Below are positions 23,141 through 34,619 of a stretch of DNA of 64,000 nucleotides, piece by piece; within the stretch, counting starts at the first letter, position 1, and each line of letters starts with the position of its first letter. A program made the translations under genes and the position numbers. The stretch is from Pristionchus mayeri (lineage: Eukaryota; Nematoda; Chromadorea; Rhabditida; Neodiplogasteridae): the NCBI GenBank assembly GCA_036245805.1, contig BTRK01000001.1:8494001-8558000 (forward strand). The letters are read 5' to 3'. The notes under the pieces were generated by a model. That model made no database searches. It was not told the origin of the DNA and saw only the letters and a program-made list of their open reading frames with translations.

Positions 23141-23607
23141 TTATTTTGTTTTTTAAATAGTTAAAAGTATAACGTTGGTGCCCACCAAATAAGTAAATGG
23201 GTGAAAGGGAACTTCCTGAGAGAAACGGGAGGGTGTTTCGGTCCTAGGTCGTAGACACACAACCCGCCTCACAATGGGTGGACCTCGTCAGTACGACGCC
23301 CATTGTGAGTGGAGATTAAAAGATAAGGGTCAAAAAGGGATAGTATGAGTAATAAAGGATAGTTAGATAAAGTATAGGGACGAAGAGGTTACAACAAACA
23401 ACGCGACGAAATTTGAATATGATAAATAAAAAGGAAAAAATGGGAGTGATGAAGGGAGTCTGACTTGATTTTGATGATCAGCGAGAATGAGATAGGAAGG
23501 GACTTGATCGATTGACCTCGCCAGAATGGGCAGAGAGGGAAGGGAAGAGCCTCGATCCATTTCTCGCGCCAAAATAGGGAGAGAGAAGGGAAGTTGATTG
23601 TTACATC
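23141..23607. other. Left-arm-specific segment of inverted duplication I
   Basis: This segment replaces about 0.5 kb of array sequence present at 34690-35205 in the other arm. It contains a stem CACAATGGG...CCCATTGTG around 23270-23312 and A/G-rich text. There are no termini, target duplication or domain. It could be a gene-conversion patch or an insertion with deletion. Confidence 0.5.
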
Positions 23608-23755
23608 AATAGTATGCTCCTGTCAGCAACGAACCTCTCAGCTTTGAGACGGTGCGAAGTATGAATAGAGTTCGCTAGGTGAGAAAGTGAACGCCTCGTA
23701 ATGCCTTTGAACGTCAAAGGCAGCATGACGCAATAGTTCTCATCTGACGTCGTGC

Positions 23756-24031
23756 CGGCACGGCTCGTTAGGACAACGAAGGCACAGACTTGAAAGACAC
23801 ACGTCGCATGTATGTTTCCCGCGCTCTCGATTTATTCGAATCATTTATTCTATTTTTCAGTGAGAGTTACTTAACGGAGGCATCGCGTCGTTAAAGAGAG
23901 GGAGAAGCCCTCGTTTCGCGGGCGGAGGGCGCGCTCGCATAAATAGGCAGGCGAGAGGGCGCGCTCTAACTGCGCCGGGTTAGAGTGAGGGCAGAGGGTG
24001 CGTTCAAGGGCTGCCTTAACGAGCCGTGCCG
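23756..24031. mobile_element. MITE K, left-arm copy (about 275 bp)
   Basis: The termini are GGCACGGCTCGTTA and TAACGAGCCGTGCC. The interior contains GC-rich words (GGGCGGAGGGCGCGC, GCGAGAGGGCGCGC). It is mirrored at about 34246-34520. Confidence 0.7.
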
Positions 24032-24364
24032 GAATAGAGCTGTGGCGAAACGAGAAAGAAGGGTTGCTAAATGGCGTCTATTGAATATTTGGGATCATGA
24101 TTATGTTTGCATTCACGCAATGGTCTGCATGTCCTCATTTTCACACTCTCGCCGGATAGAGAAAGCGATAGAGCACGCAAGAATGAGCGAGTCAGACGGT
24201 TATTATTGCATGGCACTAGGTCAGATGAGAACTTCGACGTCATGACGTCATAGTTCTCATCCGACCAAGTGCCCTCTTGCATCCACTAAAATCATTCAGG
24301 ACGCGAATCTGGCCGCGATCCACGCTTAATCTCATTCTCATCTCAAAACGTATAGACTCGCTGC

Positions 24365-27300
24365 TGACTTGCTCATTGTATTGATTCAATTTTTTGAAAA
24401 AGCTTCAAGAAAAATTGTTGCCTTGCCCGCAACGAAAAATAAGGGAAAATGATGCGCCTTTGAATCACCTAGCGAATAACGAACAATATTCCCTGAAGTA
24501 AACTCCTCAAATATTCCGCTTTTTTCATAGCAAATAATTTAGCCAATTACTAAGCTTATGGAGAAGCAATCTATGATCTTTTTTTTTGTCAATTGGGTAG
24601 TGGTGGATCTAAATTGGCATCTTCTCAAATATTCAATTGAAGTCACCTAGCAACCCTTCTTCCTCGTTTCGTCACAGCTCTATTTCTACTTCTCCCCGTC
24701 TCGAAACTGTGAGGCTCGTTGCTGCAAAGAGCATACTATTTTCGCAATAATATTTTTAAAAATAAGTCTCAGGGCGGAATTGTCGTCCTTCCCGAGGTCA
24801 AGAATATGAAAGTGCGCCTTAGAATCACCTTGTGAGCAATGTTCCCAACCACCCTTCAAATATTCCTCTTAATACTCTGCTCTTCCCCGTTTCTCAACAG
24901 CTTTATTCATACTTGTTTTCCTCTCGAAATTGATTGGCTCATCGCTGACTAATTAATGAAATAATATTTTAGTCTACTAATTAATGAAATAATATTTTAC
25001 ACTGATGTGAAGATGACATTGTCGTCTTGCGCTCAGGCAAAAATAAGGACACACGATGTACCTTTGAACCACCTAGTGAACCATATACCACTACTCAAAT
25101 ATTTCCCTGAAACCAGCCAACTCCCAGAATTTTCTCGGTTTGCCTCAATTGCTACTTACCCCCGTCTCGAAACTGGAAAGCTCGTTCCTGTCAGGCTAAC
25201 ACTATTGATATAGTAATAATTACAACGATAATTCGACTGAAGATTGTCATCTTGACTACTGACAAGAATATAAAATGCAATGCGCCTTTGAATCGCCAGG
25301 TGAGCGATGTCCTCAACCTCTCAACTCAATTATTCCTCCCAAAGTTCTTTCACGTTTCACCACCGCTTTATTCCCAATTACTCACGTCTCGCAACCGAGA
25401 GGCTTGTTAGCGATGGATGCCAATGCGAACGTGAAGATGCGAATTCCCAACGGGTGGAGGGAGGGAAGTGAAATCGCAAACACCGTTGCGAAGTCGCAAC
25501 GTCTGAGTTCGCTATCTGCGCCCTTCGGCTTCTCTCCTCCTCATCAAAAAATTTAATGCCCTCCTCAAACCACACACTATCTCGCGGGTCAGCCAGCGCG
25601 AGAGTGCGGAAATAGGTATACAAGGAGGAACAACCACATACATGAATGATATGAAACACAAAATACTCTAGATTCACCTCTGGTAAATGCGACCCCCACT
25701 CTGCAAATTCCGTCGAGTACAGAAACTTCATTAACGGACTGGATTCAAAACAATTCAAACATTTGTATCACTTCTCAATGATGCTAAATTATTAGTGATC
25801 AAATATCTTCTAACAAAAACGAGGGGGGAAACGAAAAAGGCAGTGAGGGGGATGAGTAATACATCGCAAAAGCGACTCAAATCGATACAATCTAGGCTTC
25901 TCTAAAACAGGATTCGGTAGGCACACCTGTATAACAGGATCAGAGCTTCTAACAAAACGGTAAAGAAATCATCTAAAGCAGGGAAGATACACGGGGAATA
26001 ATCCGGATTACGGTACTTCTACAAATGGGAATGGGGCAGGGTACTGTAGATCGGCGGGTCACTGCCTAGATCTCCTTTCTGATACGGCGGATCAGATAGA
26101 GATCCTTGGGCATGATCGTCACTATCTTGGCGTGGATCGCGGCCAGATTGGCGTCCTGAATGATCATAGTGTATGCAAGAGGGCACTAGATCGGATGAGA
26201 ACTATGACGTCGTGCAGCCTTTGATATATCAAAGGCGGTCTGACGTCGAAGTTCTCATCTGACAAAAAACACTCTTTTTACTCTTCTTTCTCGGAGATAT
26301 AATATCAATCACACTGACAGTATATCCGATCGTTAAATTGATAAAGTATTATTTTCTACAAACAGCCCCGGCAAAATTGAAGTTTATCCCGCTGCCAAGT
26401 ACATAAAGACGCAATGTGCCCTTGAATCGCCTAGTGATAAATGCCATAATTTCAATTTCATTTTATTTATCCACCACAAAATAATACCGGGTAGCAGAGG
26501 GTAATCTTCATTAGGTTTTGGTAGATATCCGGCGTATTGGGGAGTCGGTTTGGGGATTCAGGCATTAGGGGGGCAAAACTACTCGAATATTTCCCTGGCC
26601 TTCTAAATCAAAATCTTTCCCGTTTCTCCACCGCACTGTTTTATTACTTTCGTGTAGAAACTGATTTCTTCCATGCAAATATTGTTAAAATAATATGTTG
26701 GACGTGGAATCAAGTTGCAATTGTCCTCTTTCCTGCAACCATATTGATATGGAGGCACAATGCGTCCGTGAATCACCCAGTATTCCAAAACTCTCTTCAC
26801 ATATTCCACTGAAGCCCTATTAACCTGCCCTTCCCCGATTTTACACCGTTATACTTATAATTACCTTTATTGAGAAATTACAATTTTAGACAGTGTCCCG
26901 ATAACGAATTGTCGTCTTTGCCCGCAGTCAAGGCTATGAGGACACAATGCGCCTTTGAATCACCTGGACAATGTCCCCCATCGAATATTCCCCTGAAGCC
27001 ATGTAACCCCAGTTGTTCTCCGTTTCGCCATCGCACTAGTTTCGTTTCGAAACTGATAGGCTCGCTGCTTACAGGTTCGAGGTATTGATTAAGTAATATT
27101 AAAAAAAAAACAAAAATCAAGCTGGAATTATCGTTTAGATAGCAGTCAAGGCAATGCAGAAACAATGCGCCTTTGAATCACCTAGTGAACCATGAACCAC
27201 TACTAAAATAATTCCCCGAAGTCAACTAACTCCCGGTATTTTCTCGGTACGCCTCTATTCCTGCTTATCGCCGGCTCGAAACTGAAAAGCTCGTTGTTGA

Positions 27301-27690
27301 CAGGGTCACACTATTGATACAGTAATATTAAAGAGAGGATTCGATCGGTGATTTTCATCTTGCACAATGACAAGGACATGGAGACATAATGAGTCTTTAA
27401 ATTATTTGGGACTGCTCACCCAGTGAGCAGTCCCAAAAAGTTTTCAATATTTTCAGGAAGCAAACTTCACCAAAACTTTCTCGTTTCGCCACCGCTCTAT
27501 TACCAATTACTCACGCAACTGAGAGGCTGGTTGGCGACAGGAGCAGGACATTGATATAGTAGTATTTTATGCCGTGAGACATGATTCGATTGTCGTCTTT
27601 GCCCGCAACAGAGACTACGAGCACACAATGCACCTTCGAATCACCTACTGAGCAATGCCATCAAACAATCCTCACTTGTTGATCTGAAGC
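24365..27690 (-). repeat. Tandem array of the ~230-bp unit, array 4 (interrupted)
   Basis: Minus-oriented cores (TGCGCCTTTGAATCACCTAG type) lie near 24455, 24809, 25048, 25283, 26420, 26762, 26950, 27165, 27385 and 27630. The array is broken by a module M fragment at 25556-26270. Its first 180 bp belong to the left arm of inverted duplication I. Confidence 0.7.
25556..26270 (-). repeat. Module M fragment (reverse)
   Basis: It is the reverse of about 10.33-10.90 kb, including the TCCGTTAATGAAGTTTC block at 25730 and the GATCCGCCGTATCAGAAAGG block at 26080. It ends in a hairpin HP copy (26184-26264). Confidence 0.65.
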
Positions 27691-28400
27691 CCCATCCATA
27701 CCTTCGCAGGCAGGAAAGATATCCAATCGCTCTAAAAAGTTGGGTTTCAGATTTATAATACATTTTGAGCATTCCTATGCAAAAACCAGATTTGTACCTG
27801 CTTTTCCTACAAAGTTATGGATGTTCAAACAATTGTGATGCAAAAAGTGATTTGTTCATGCCCTGAGGGCAAATATCGATATTCTGTTTTCATATTCTCA
27901 GGATCATCTGTACTCATGATGGCTATCATTTTGATGCCTTGAACCAGTATTTAGATCGGTTAGAAGCCGATATATGAATTGTTGACCTCCATTTTGCAGC
28001 TCGGCTGCAGATCATGTGCGACCGAGCAGCACCATCAAAAATTTATTCTGGTTAGGTATCGGTCACATCTCCTATCTCATAAAGTTTGACGAGAAGGGGA
28101 AAATGTATGTAAGAATAATGTCATTTTGAAAAATAACTATGCAATTTCGTAATATCCCAATATCATGATCATAATCGATGCATTTTGTACAACATGCCAC
28201 ACTATTAGAATGATGACTTTCCTAGGCAAAAAGTTAAACAAGATTCAAAAAGTGTCCACTGATTTTACGACTGTACTGTACTTCTATAGATTAAACGTGA
28301 ATGAAGAACAGCTACAGTAGAGAGTGGGTGAATTCGAAAGAGCCAGACGCAGATTCGGTCATTAGCATTTATCCTCGCTGTCCCCCACTACAAGTGATGG
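27690..28400. other. Non-repetitive stretch, no gene recognised
   Basis: It lies between array 4 and a reverse M fragment, near the centre of inverted duplication I. It holds short AT-rich text and a small stem CTCGGCTGCAG...GCTCGGTCGC-like at about 28000. There are no long open frames. Confidence 0.4.
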
Positions 28401-28401
28401 A

Positions 28402-28587
28402 CTCTGGTTTCTTCCAACCAGTAGGTGGGCAACTCCCAACCCACTGGTCAGGGCGCTGGTTAACCAGTTGTTAGCCTAAACTCCGCCCACCCTAGCTGGG
28501 TCTCCACTGGTCAAAAACAGCTAGCCACTGGTTAACCAGTACCATAACCAGTGCCCTGGGAGTTGCCCAGGTTTGAAGAAACCAGAG
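28402..28587. mobile_element. Hairpin MITE F with ACCAGT subrepeats (186 bp)
   Basis: The termini are CTCTGGTTTCTTCCAACCAG and GTTTGAAGAAACCAGAG. Internally it has many ACCAGT/ACTGGT words and CTCCGCCCACC. Truncated relatives occur at about 46640-46705, 48588-48630 and 51690-51760, and a decayed one at 18365-18540. Confidence 0.7.
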
Positions 28588-28629
28588 GAATATAGTCGAG
28601 TACTCTCCTCTTTTTGTGTCCTCTCTCAC

Positions 28630-30115
28630 CCATCAGAAAAGTGAGAAATAGCGTGTGAAACGAGGAGAGCACGCGCCCATTTGCCATCATTACCTTAATG
28701 ATCTATCCTCGAGATCCCACAGTTGCCATCCTACTATAGCCGCGCAGTTACTCTCCGCCCATCTTCCTCCCTCCTCCTTCCCCTTCTCTTCCGTGCATTC
28801 ACTCCCCACCTTCTCCTCACAGCACCCTCTTCGATACCTCACTTCGAAAAATCGAGCTCATCATAGCTTCTCCAGTATTAACTAGCTTGAATGCTAATAC
28901 TGGCGCAGCTGTGATGAGCTCTCTTCCTCCTCTCAAGATCGAGCGGGGCGAGTAGAGCCTGAATGACACTATGTCGGATGAGAACTATGACGTAATGCCG
29001 CCTTTGATCTATCAAAGGCGGCATGACGTCATAGTTGAGCTCTCTTCCTCCTCTCAATACCTCTTCCTCCCTCCCTACTCCAGCGACGTTTACCATCATC
29101 CTTTCTAATTAAACAGACAACATGCACAAGTTACTCTATGCCCACCTTCCCATAACAAAACGAAATACACTTTCCATGAATACCCCGATACCTCCCCCCA
29201 AGAATCCACTTCGCCTCGCACCTAATTACCTAATGCGAAGATCCGCGAGCTCATCATTGCTTTCCTCAGCATTAGCTACTTGTGTACCAATCCTGAGGCA
29301 ACCCTATGATGAGCTCTCTTCTTCAGCATCCATGAGCCTTCCTTTCCTCAGCCCTACAATCCCTGCACACCACCGTCCTCGTCTCCCACTTATAAGGCCC
29401 GAGATCATAGCCTCCTTATCCGCTGATCGACTGCTGATATTTATTATGAGACTAGGATCTCACTTCTCTATCACATCTTCCATTATCAAAAAACTAGCTT
29501 ACACAGCATTCCTCTGACAGAACAGGTCTACAACAAAGAAAAAAGTAAATTTTCGAAATACTGAGAACGAAACCACACCTTACACCCATCGATGAAGACA
29601 TCCCGCACATTTTGTAGAGCGAGCAGCGCGAGTAATGACTGAAACCGGGTTACGGTAGCTTGGGTTGTGGCTGGATGGAATACGGTAGCGCCGATTACCG
29701 TACCTCATTGTAACGTACGGAGACCACAGTGAGATTCCGAGGAGAACGCATGGTGAGTCAGGAGTAGTCAGGAGTGCGGGAGGATTCGGGTGTTCTTCTA
29801 CCAACTTAGACAGCTTTGGCAGGATGCTTGAGCTTGCATTAGCAACCTGTTTTAAACTTAAGCGTCTCAACCGTAATCTTGCATACACATCAATAGCGGT
29901 TGATGATAAATTTTCGCCGCTCACGAGACAGTGTTCAACAGAGTATCACGTGCTCTCCTCAAACCACACAATCTCTCGCCGGTTAGACAGCGCGAGAGAG
30001 CACGCAAATTGAGGAGATTATGGAGTCATTGATATTTCAAAGGCAGCATGACATCATAGTTCACATCCGACCGTAACCCGGTTTCAGTCACATTCTTGCA
30101 TCTCTTCTCAATGAT
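28630..30115 (-). repeat. Module M fragment (reverse)
   Basis: It contains the GAGCTCATCATAGCTTCTCC palindrome (28856-28920), the CTCTCGCCGGTTAGACAGCG block (29970) and two hairpin HP copies (28967-29036 and about 30005-30075). The order matches module M copy 3 with internal losses. No gene is seen; a 131-codon frame at 29122-29517 is not conserved in other copies. Confidence 0.6.
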
Positions 30116-30929
30116 GCTAAATTATTTGCTATGAAAAAGCGGAATATTTGAGGAGTTTACTTCAGGGAATATTGTTCGTTATTCGCTAGGTGATTCAAAG
30201 GCGCATCATTTTCCCTTATTTTTCGTTGCGGGCAAGGCAACATTTTTTTCTTGAAGCTTTTTCAAAAAATTGAATCAATACAATGAGCAAGTCAGCAGCG
30301 AGTCTATACATTTTGAGATGAGAATGAGATTAAAGGAGGATGAAAGCGAAAGCTGGAAATTTGAACGTATTTCATCCTACCACGAAATGCCCCGGCTGTC
30401 AATGTGCTAAAAACAGGCCATGCTAAAAACAGTGAAAGTAACACCAATTACCGGTCCCCGACGCGGCTCTTGGCTACGGAGCGTCTCTCTTTTTTTTCTT
30501 ATTTTTTGCGTTTGCTCGCTTTGATTGTGTTGCGTTGTTGCTAAACGCATATCTGTACTCTAGTTCATCCTGTTATTTCAAAATCAATATTACTTCAATC
30601 GATCGATTGTGTGATCTCTTCCCATCCACCCCTTTCACGCGCGCATTCCTTTCAGTTGGATTCATGAGTTCTATCTTCTTCTTTGGGGCGATTATCTGTG
30701 ATTCTACTCATTCCACGTCGATAATATTTAAATTGCTTCTGTTTCAACTAACTTTTGACCCGATTGCCACAATTTCTCCCTAAATGCGTCGTCTTAATTA
30801 CTTCTTTTTCGTCGTTGGCCCATCTATTATTTACATGTTTTGCTTTCAACCTTGCTTAATTGCTCATTTTTTTCTTTATTTTCTACCGTTTAATTAATTG
30901 TTCATTGAAGCCAGGTCAGCGGTCATCAC

Positions 30930-31135
30930 CGATGATAAAAAATGGGCATGGACGGTGCTGCCTTCGCTTCTCCCAGACCTGTCAGTTAGTTTGGCTGCTT
31001 CCCACTTTGCTGTATCGATTAATTTCATTCTTGTATTTTAGAACTACGTCCAACGTCGTCCGGCCAAGATCATGGCCCTTCCGATGGTGAAAGGCCATCG
31101 CGAAAAAGGTTCGTTTCTCTTTCTTCGGCCTATAT
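30930..31135 (+). CDS. Possible short plus-strand two-exon ORF inside the TTAA element
   Basis: An ATG near 30946 begins MGMDGAAFASPRPVS. A splice from the GTTAGT donor (about 30985) to the TTTTAG acceptor (about 31041) continues in frame to SSGQDHGPSDGERPSRKR and a stop near 31130. It is Ser/Pro/charged-rich with no domain. It would be tail-to-tail with the THAP gene. Splice signals are the only support. Confidence 0.25.
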
Positions 31136-31319
31136 TTAAATATTACTCGTGTTTTATTTGTGAATGATTACCTTTTCAATTCATTTATCGTAAAATAAGT
31201 TAAGGATATTCAAATAACAATTTAGATAAAAATATTAAAAATATACGAACATATTACGCTAGAAAATTAATCAAAGCAATAAATATCAGTCCGTAGCAAT
31301 GATAAACTTTTTTTATTAC

Positions 31320-32434
31320 TACTCCTCATCAGTCATATATCCTAGGGCCTCGTCTGCCATCGAATTGAGGAGAGGGAGATGAGGAAGAGGAGGGGGGAGG
31401 AGGGCGTCGTCCTCGCCCTCGTCGTCGTTCTCGGGCGCCTCCTCCTCCAAGTTGCTGTCGACTCCATGAGGACGAAGAGGACGGGTGAGTGTCTCCCACA
31501 ACTTCTTAATTAAAAATGGTTCGTAAATTGATTACCTCTCCTTGTTTACCTTTTGTTCGGCGAGAGCAATTTTTCTTTTCTTCTCCGTAGTCTCGTAGTA
31601 TCACATCTGTTGCACTCCCTCGTGCATGATGCCGCGAGTCCTACCATGTGGAAGGATAGATGACATTGTCCCTGTTCGCACGGAGGAGGGAGGTCAATGA
31701 CTCCTTCGACACTATCATGTAGTTCGATAGAGGGACACTTTCGATGCGGGGAGTGGCAGGGGTAGGAGGAGTCCATTCGGAGCTTTCGTTCATATCTCGA
31801 GCCTTCAAGTAGTTATCAAAAAATACCTCATTTTTTAAATAATCTAATTTGAGTTAGTTTAGTGCGAGATGGAATGCAGTAATGATAATTAATGAATACC
31901 TGTTCAGGTCGGCAACAGCAGACGCAGCAGAGAAGAGGAGATCGAGTTAGGAGTGGAGGAGGACGGACGTAAGACGGAAGAGAGGATTGAAGAGGACGAG
32001 GGCGAGGAAAGACGAAGGAAGATGAAGAGGGGAAGGGCGAGAGAAGAGGGGAACAGGTAGGAGGGAGTACGATAGATGGTTGGGATACTGTAGATGGAGT
32101 CGTCTCCTAAAGGCCTCTGTTTCCGTTGTATGAGATAGATAAATATATTTTCTCCCGTTTAATTGTGTATATTACTCACCACAAAGGAAGGGACAGCATC
32201 AGGTCGAAGTACGGTAGCAGTTGCCGAGTATGTGTAGACAGAGGGGGAGAAGTGACTTGCACAGAGATAGGGACACTTGGATGCATTCACCACTGCCATG
32301 AGAGATCTTCTTCCTTCTGGGGTTGAACGGACAGCGTTTATCCACGTTGTCCGTTTCTTCTCATTTTCCGTAAATGCGTGCATCTCTTTCTGGAATTTCC
32401 TCTGATGGCACACGACGCAAGCTCGTCGTTGCAT
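31320..32434 (-). CDS. THAP-domain protein (no DDE core seen)
   Basis: Exon 1, 32434-32180 (85 codons, GTGAGT donor), encodes a full THAP finger: CVVCHQRK, a Trp near residue 31, LCASHF, and the closing LRPDAVPSF. Exon 2 at 31802-31645 is in frame and includes NYMIVSKESLTSLL, reminiscent of the linker segment of the other THAP gene (YFLTAKPMIDMLF). The next exon is ambiguous (about 31640-31555). The last, ending at a stop at 31320, is acidic (EEEAPENDDEGEDD) like the tail of the other gene. It lies 128 bp downstream of the P2X7-like gene. A DNA-binding role for the element is inferred. Plus-strand purine-rich text at 31905-32066 overlaps an intron. Confidence 0.65.
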
Positions 32435-32561
32435 CTGATAGGGAGGATTACATTAGCAGACGATATAGTATCGACGATAGTTTGCACATGAATATTACAT
32501 TTCAATTAGCAATACTAGCTTGTGGGTATACAAATACTTTATCATTTAGTCCATGACATAG

Positions 32562-33296
32562 CTATTCTTCATCGAATAGCGCAGATGGCTTGAAGCCGGT
32601 GTAATGTCCATCGGCACTTGGCCATTTCTTCCGGACGGCATCGATGACACAAGCGGGGAGTCGAACTCTCTGTCCTCGTCCGAGTGGTCCGAGAAGAGAG
32701 GCCACTATCACTCGATAGCACCCGTGTCTTCTCGCCCTCAATAGTAAGTTTCATTCTTTCTATCCATGGTATCTATTTGATTGATATAGTGTATTCCGGA
32801 TACAATAGCCTTTCAATAGAGTAAACGATTGTTGGAAAGGGGAACTCACTGATTCGCATCGATGGCCACATGTCCACTCGCATAGCCGTAGAGGGCAACT
32901 GCAGCTTCCGTACCCTCAAGTGAGTGATTGAGATGAAAGTTATCAACAATAGGAAGTATAGTAACTAACCGCTTCTGTGAGCAGGTACTCCTTGAAGTAT
33001 TGATCCTGCGTAATGCAGGCTTTCCTACCGTGGTCCTTCAGCTTATCCAGCAATCCCTCCTTGAAGAGATTTCCTTTCTTGAGAAGAGGGTAGAGAAACA
33101 GCGATTTGCAGCAGTAATCGTGCTTTTCCTCGAGATCTCTAGGGGGTCAACGAGTGCAGGAACACTCCACAGTCTTCTCGAGGTCAACCCCATCTGCGAA
33201 GATCTTCTGCTCCCTCTCCTTGGCTGCTTTGATTCTAGCCAGAATCTTGTCCGCTTGCTTGGGGTCGGGGAGAAAGGGATCGGGAAGTGATGTCAT
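32562..33296 (-). pseudogene. P2X7 C-terminal-like zinc-domain protein, one in-frame stop
   Basis: Exons are 33296-32970, 32914-32850 and 32727-32562; all joins keep phase. The protein begins MTSLPDPFLPDPKQADKILA and then shows C-x-C-T-R-stop-P-P, EEKHDYCCKS, RKACITQDQYFKEYLL, YRVIVASLLGPLGRGQR, LPACVIDAVRKKWPS and GHYTGF. This Cys pattern, with the CC pair, CI, LPxCV and YxGF motifs, is that of the cytosolic zinc-binding domain of P2X7 receptors, also found alone in many invertebrate proteins. The stop (TGA, 33147-33149) stands where the third Cys of the first cluster is expected, so TGC/TGT to TGA is the simplest reading. No receptor channel part is present. There may be an upstream exon, since CTCTAG precedes the ATG. 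Confidence 0.7.
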
Positions 33297-33670
33297 CTAG
33301 AGATCAATCAATCGATCAATTAGTGATACAATAATGTAACTTGTGTAATGAAAAAAAAACAATCAAGACAATGATAAAATCGTTTGAAAAGAGCTGTTTG
33401 TCCCATTCTTTGCGTACGTGCATCTTTCATCGATTGACTAGACACTTGTCTAAAGGGTCAGAATAGAGACTCAAACGAATGATATACAATCATGATTGTT
33501 CACCGGATTGAATTTGTACGGAAAATCGAATTCTTCAATCTCTTTATTGTACTGTTTTGTTGTATTGCATTGTAAAAATGAAAATGTTTGATAAAAGAAA
33601 TGGAAATGAGTGTCACAATATGCTAAATAGGTTTCCCTCATTGCATTAATGCAGAAACCACCGCGGCAAA

Positions 33671-33752
33671 ATGTTAGTCCTCGGCGGGAATCGAACCTGT
33701 CCCTTTCCCACTCTCGTTGTCGCCGCTCTACAGATCGAACTAGAAAGAGGAG
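33671..33752 (-). ncRNA. Degenerate tRNA-like sequence
   Basis: On the minus strand, TAGTTCGATCTGTAGAGCGG resembles a D arm/A box, and AGGTTCGATTCCCGCC contains a consensus B box. The anticodon and acceptor arms do not pair properly. It lies near the right end of the TTAA element. It may be a tRNA-derived internal promoter or a relic. Confidence 0.4.
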
Positions 33753-34245
33753 AAAGAGGTAGTGAGATAGTGTGCGCTGCGCAATCTTTTCGCAGCCATT
33801 TCCCTGAGCTATCAATTACAGTACCCGTGCGCGTATCTCCCTTGATCTTTGATCTCCGTTTTTCAAATTTTGGCTTTCTATTGTCGTTCAAGAAATAAAT
33901 CCGGATATATCTTTAGTAAACGAAGTTCATTTTCCCTTTCCTCCTCCTTTAAGCGTGGATCGCGGCCAGATTCGCGTCCTGAATGATTATAGTGGATGCA
34001 AAAGGGCACTTGGTCGGATGAGAACTATGACGTCATGACGTCGAAGTTCTCATCTGACCTAGTGCCATGCAATAATAACCGTCTGACTCGCTCATTCTTG
34101 CGTGCTCTATCGCTTTCTCTATCCGGCGAGAGTGTGAAAATGAGGACATGCAGACCATTGCGTGAATGCAAACCTAATCATGATCCCAAATATTCAATAG
34201 ACGCCATTTAGCAACCCTTCTTTCTCGTTTCGCCACAGCTCTATT

Positions 34246-34520
34246 CCGGCACGGCTCGTTAAGGCAGCCCTTGAACGCACCCTCTGCCCTCACTCTAACC
34301 CGGCGCAGTTAGAGCGCGCCCTCTCGCCTGCCTATTTATGCGAGCGCGCCCTCCGCCCGCGAAACGAGGGCTTCTCCCTCTCTTTAACGACGCGATGCCT
34401 CCGTTAAGTAACTCTCACTGAAAAATAGAATAAATGATTCGAATAAATCGAGAGCGCGGGAAACATACATGCGACGTGTGTCTTTCAAGTCTGTGCCTTC
34501 GTTGTCCTAACGAGCCGTGC
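34246..34520. mobile_element. MITE K, right-arm copy
   Basis: This is the mirror of the left-arm copy, with termini GGCACGGCTCGTTA and TAACGAGCCGTGCC. Confidence 0.7.
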
Positions 34521-34619
34521 CGGCACGACGTCAGATGAGAACTATTGCGTCATGCTGCCTTTGACGTATCAAAGGCATTACGAGGCGTTCACTTTCTCAC
34601 CTAGCGAAATCTATTCATA

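Larger units (their letters stand above)
21195..24543. repeat. Inverted duplication I, left arm (3.35 kb)
   Basis: The arm is matched in reverse by 37154-30116. Long stretches appear identical. It contains array 3, foldback E, MITE K and an HP hairpin. The outer boundary falls in the CTAT flank of foldback B. At 24326-24329 it keeps an uninterrupted TTAA that is split by a 3.6-kb insertion in the other arm. Confidence 0.85.
30334..33948. mobile_element. TTAA-flanked DNA transposon (3615 bp) with P2X7-like and THAP genes
   Basis: TTAA is duplicated at 30330-30333 and 33949-33952. The matching site in the left arm (24326-24329) has a single TTAA with identical flanks, so the insertion boundaries are exact. 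The ends are AGGAGGATGAAAG and, reversed, AGGAGGAGGAAAG, a short imperfect terminal repeat. Two minus-strand genes lie inside. TTAA targeting is known for piggyBac and Kolobok elements, and THAP fingers are known in Kolobok transposases. No DDE core was found inside, so the element may be non-autonomous or decayed. Confidence 0.85.

Noticed and set aside
33000..33290. 96-codon plus-strand frame
   Set aside because: It is the antisense shadow of the first exon of the P2X7-like gene, which has motif and splice support on the minus strand.
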